Origin: Parachlorella kessleri
Taxonomy: Eukaryota > Chlorophyta > Trebouxiophyceae > Chlorellales > Chlorellaceae
DNA: 11,139 nt
Reading direction: 5' to 3'
Assembly (NCBI GenBank): GCA_001598975.1
Contig: BBXU01000838.1
Coordinates: forward strand, 1 to 11,139
Shown here: in pieces, positions 8,615 through 11,139 of the stretch
Numbering within the stretch: position 1 is the stretch's first letter
Layout: every line of letters starts with the position of its first letter
Made by a program: the position numbers and the translations under genes
The notes under the pieces: generated by a model
Told to the model about the DNA's origin: nothing
The model's database searches: none
What the model saw: the letters and a program-made list of their open reading frames with translations, nothing else

Positions 8615-11104
8615 ATGGCGTGGAACCGCGAACAGCAGAAGGTTGGACAGCAACAAGAAGGCATGGCTGATGACCGTGCAAACCCTCCAGCACCTGGTGA
8701 ACTGCTGCAGGGTCAGGGTCAGGGTACTGCTGCCACTGGTGGCCCCAAGGAAAGCGCCCTAAGGTTCAAAGACAACGCACCCTCCTGGGAGGAGCTGGAG
8801 CAGGCCGTGAAGCAGAAGCAAGCCGCTCTGGGGGTGGAGCCACAGTCCCTGGAGTCGGTATGCAGAGAAAGGCGCAGTTGGGGGGGTTTGTAGGTTCATT
8901 TCTCGCCTCACTCAGGCACTCGCTGATGTTTGCATTGGCTGTTCATGGTTGAGGGCGGGGGGCGGAGCCACACACAGCGGTTTGTCTTTGGTGGCGTGCG
9001 TCCATTCTGCCATTGCCGTGTTTGCCAGAGGCGCACCCCCTGTTCTGGCTGTCTTTGCCTTGTCTCCATGGCATGGCCCTCATGCTGGCATTGTTGCCGG
9101 GGGACTGCCTCGACACAGCTGTCCACCGGATAGCCGGGATGTGCGTAGCGTGCATCTCACACGTGGTCTTTTGTTAAGCCGTGCAGGGACCTGCCGACCC
9201 CCGGGCTTTGCGGCGAACTTTTGGGCAGTCAGGGGAGCCACGCATTAAACTGTACCGCGACCACGCCACCTGGTGCCCCTGTGAGTCACCATTTGTCATA
9301 CTTATACTTCGCCAAACCAGTCACAATGCAAGCGGCCCAGCGGCCCTCTGCTATGCCCAACTTAGGTAGCAACTGAGGTGGCAACCTTTGCACACAGAGG
9401 GCTGACCGGGGCAAGCATCACCTGGATCCTGTCGTTGATCCCTCTTACTGGCTGGGCCTGCCACACTGTCCGGTGCACAGTATAAAGGTTGTCTTTGTTT
9501 CCTGTGTGCCCAATGTGGCGCAGACTGCCACAAGGTGATCCTGCAGCTGGAAGAGAAGCAGATACCTTATATCGTGGAGAAGATCAACATGCGGTGAGTG
9601 GCACGGCCTGCCCGGCAACTCATCCCCTCGGGTCTACGAGGGGTGGCACGCCATCCAACAATATCCCTCAAAGACAAGAGGTGCTGCCATGACTGGCAAT
9701 CAACCTGTGGATTTGCTGCTGTTGGCTGATTACGTGCTGGCCTGGGCGTCCATTACCGGCGCACTCTCTTCCTAGGAATATGGTTTCTCTCCTGTGGTTT
9801 TTTGATGCTTTTTGGAGGGGGAGGGGGGGGTGTGTGTGTTGAAATTTGCCTGCTTCAGCTGTAATACAGAGGTAAGCTGCCACTGTCTCTCCCATCCCAC
9901 TGGGCTGTGCAGGTGTTATGGCGACAAGCCGGCCGAGTTCATGCGCAAAGTGCCCAGGGGGCTTCTGCCCGTGATGGAGGTGGATGGAGGGAAGCCGATC
10001 ACCGAGTCTGCAGTCATCATGCAGGTGGGGTCGGGCGGGCATGAAGAGTGGGGGTCCCCTAATCTTGCTTCCTTGGCATATGGCAGATGGAGCGGGTGGG
10101 GGAAGCAGGTTGCGGAGTCAGCGGTGGTGAGTGAGAGGTCGGTGGGCTGGCCTGCGCCAGACTTGTGTTGGCTACCAGCCGCAGCCAGTTGCATGCCGGA
10201 CTTCTTGGCATGTGTGCTTTGGCAGCTCTCCGCCGCAGCCTGCGGGGACCAGCAGGGACATTGTGGCCTTCATTCCACAACGGGCCCACCCCTGACCGCA
10301 GGTGCTGGAGAAGCTTCAACCCAAGACCCCCCCTAAACCCCCCCTTGAGGTGTCACCTACGCCATCATGTGGTTTTGAAATCACGCCTGAACCCCACCCC
10401 TGACCGCAGCCGCTGGAGGAGCTGTACCCCGAGACCCCCCTGCTGCCACCCTCAGAATAGCCCTGCAGCTCAGTTGTGGACTTCAGTGCAGGGTTTAATC
10501 CATTCCACCCCTGAAGTGCCCCTGAAGTGCAGCTGCTGCAGGAGCTGTACCCTGACACCCCCCTGCTGCCACCCTCAGATTAGCCCTGCAGCTCAGTTGT
10601 GGCCTTCAATGTAGGGTTTAATCCATTTCACCCCTGAATTGCCCCTGAATCGCAGCTGCTGGAGGAGCTGTACCCCGAGACCCCCCTGCTGCCGCCCCCG
10701 GGGACCCCGGAGCGCCAGCGTGCCGACTCCCTGATGAGGCTGGAGAGGCGACTGTTTAGCGATTGGCTGCAGTGGCTCTGCCAGGCCTGGTGAGCCTTGG
10801 GGGTCGCGCAGTATTCTGCTAGCGTTTTACTATAGCGTGGTGAGAGGCTCGCTGCTTTGTTCCTAGCTGGCAGTGTTGGCCTGTGGAGGGGCCGCGGCCC
10901 GGCTAGGCACCCTTCATCAGCAACCGACACAGTGCGGCAGGTGGGGTCGCACGTTGGGGGCCTGAAGAGTCTGTCACTGGTGGTATCACAGTGGTTGTGC
11001 TCTCAGCCTATGTGACCAGCTCATGTGACTTACCCTGCCCTTGCAGGGGCCATATGAGCAACAAGGTGGACGTTATGAAGACAGCCGCGTCCCATCATGT
11101 CTGA
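8615..11104 (+). CDS. Glutathione S-transferase family protein with CPYC active site (N-terminus and last exon uncertain)
   Basis: Predicted exons are 8615-8857, 9187-9280, 9524-9593, 9913-10024, 10656-10789 and, tentatively, 11047-11104. The thioredoxin-fold N-domain of a GST is clear. KLYRDHATWCP ends exon 2 and YCHKVILQLEEKQIPYIVEK starts exon 3, so the CPYC motif is split by a phase 1 intron. RKVPRGLLPVMEVDGG carries the likely cis-proline, and ITESAVIMQ holds the Glu-Ser that binds the gamma-glutamyl group of glutathione. Exon 5 (LLEELYPETPLL onward) begins the helical C-domain. The preceding SWEELEQAVKQKQ resembles the leader of plant GST-family proteins that share the YRDH-WCPYC motif. 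CPYC suggests glutathione-dependent thiol-disulfide or dehydroascorbate-type chemistry rather than classic conjugation (inference). The start at 8615 is the first ATG of its frame; an alternative N-terminus in another frame starts at 8523. The last exon gives only 18 more residues (TGA at 11102-11104), is unlike the family, and the C-domain is then too short, so the true gene probably continues. Family 0.9; last exon about 0.3. Confidence 0.8.
9814..9840 (+). repeat. G-rich/GT simple tract in GST intron 3
   Basis: Runs of four, five and nine G, broken by A, are followed by TGTGTGTGTG. G-quadruplex or slippage potential is possible. It is intronic. Confidence 0.7.
9998..10145 (+). repeat. Duplicated GST exon 4 end (echo in intron 4)
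   Basis: The exon end coding KPITESAVIMQ (GAGTC at 10004) is echoed 111 bp downstream (GAGTC at 10115) as KQVAESAVVSE. The frame is open and in register from one to the other, and the intronic GTCGGGCGGGC is echoed as GTCGGTGGGC. Divergence is greater than in the other echoes. Confidence 0.65.
10285..10700 (+). repeat. Four tandem copies of the GST exon 5 acceptor and exon start
   Basis: CAG-preceded starts lie at 10302, 10410, 10533 and 10656, spaced 108, 123 and 123 bp. They read VLEKLQPKTPP, PLEELYPETPLLPPSE-stop, LLQELYPDTPLLPPSD-stop and LLEELYPETPLLPPPGTPE (the real exon). Units two and three are nearly identical through the spacer as well (CCCTGCAGCTCAGTTGTGG, AGGGTTTAATCCATT, CACCCCTGAA). 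Copy one runs open to a TGA at 10401. All four keep an acceptor AG. Confidence 0.9.
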
Positions 11105-11110
11105 CTAATC

Positions 11111-11139
11111 AACCCCCCCCCCCACCACCACCCACCCCC
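11111..11139. repeat. C-rich/CCACC low-complexity tail at the window end
   Basis: A run of about eleven C followed by CACCACCACCCACCCCC closes the window. Such a tract often breaks an assembly, so the window edge may be a contig end. Confidence 0.7.

Noticed and set aside
9480..9487. TATAAAGG resembling a TATA box
   Set aside because: It lies inside GST intron 2, between two exons joined by the CPYC codon split. No separate gene starts there.
10285..10655. Echo units as mutually exclusive exons
   Set aside because: The decoy units lack a following donor in phase and reach stops, so they cannot replace the real exon as alternatives of equal length.
470..10700. Echoes as a pure assembly or haplotype-merging artefact
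   Set aside because: The copies within a pair differ by many substitutions, have different spacings and different losses of splice sites. A simple misassembly would give near-identical copies. Raw reads are still needed to be certain.
1..11139. CRISPR array, tRNA, rRNA or transposase
   Set aside because: No regular direct repeats with unique spacers, no cloverleaf with a T-loop consensus and no transposase motif were found on either strand. The tandem arrays are exon-derived.

Overview
The window looks like nuclear DNA of a green alga, most likely a chlorophycean of the Chlamydomonas/Volvox/Haematococcus kind. This is inferred from GC-rich, intron-dense genes with phase-consistent GT-AG introns of about 240-630 bp, CAG-rich glutamine tracts, simple-sequence tracts and plant/algal-type protein relatives. 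No bacterial operon, rRNA, tRNA, CRISPR array or intact mobile element was seen. The species cannot be named from the sequence.

Three protein-coding genes can be rebuilt exon by exon. (1) Positions 1-3895, plus strand: the 3' part (seven exons) of NAA35/MAK10, the auxiliary and ribosome-anchoring subunit of the NatC N-terminal acetyltransferase; the 5' part lies outside the window. (2) Positions 7771-4897, minus strand: a complete six-exon deoxyhypusine hydroxylase (DOHH, 343 residues) with all four His-Glu iron-binding motifs, which completes hypusine on eIF5A. (3) Positions about 8615 to 10789 or beyond, plus strand: a glutathione S-transferase-fold protein with a CPYC active site formed across an intron; its extreme N-terminus and its last exon are uncertain. 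NAA35 and DOHH converge on about 1 kb of gene-free DNA. DOHH and the GST gene diverge from a shared flank of about 0.8 kb. Two of the genes act on newly made proteins or on translation, but nothing in the sequence shows a shared pathway.

The most unusual feature is structural. At nine of about 32 exon/intron borders, and at the DOHH stop codon, the border segment (last coding bases plus donor, or acceptor plus first coding bases) has been tandemly duplicated. Diverged copies lie in the intron or 3' flank. I call these exon-edge echoes. All three genes have them, in one to four copies, with spacings of about 50-130 bp. Some echoes keep a usable-looking splice site in frame: one would add 23 residues to NAA35. 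Others keep the acceptor but reach an in-frame stop after 10-33 codons, so they could act as poison splice sites. The GST intron 4 array is the clearest, with four acceptor copies, the last three exactly 123 bp apart. Whether this is a mutational habit of the genome, a splicing-control device or both needs RNA and comparative data.
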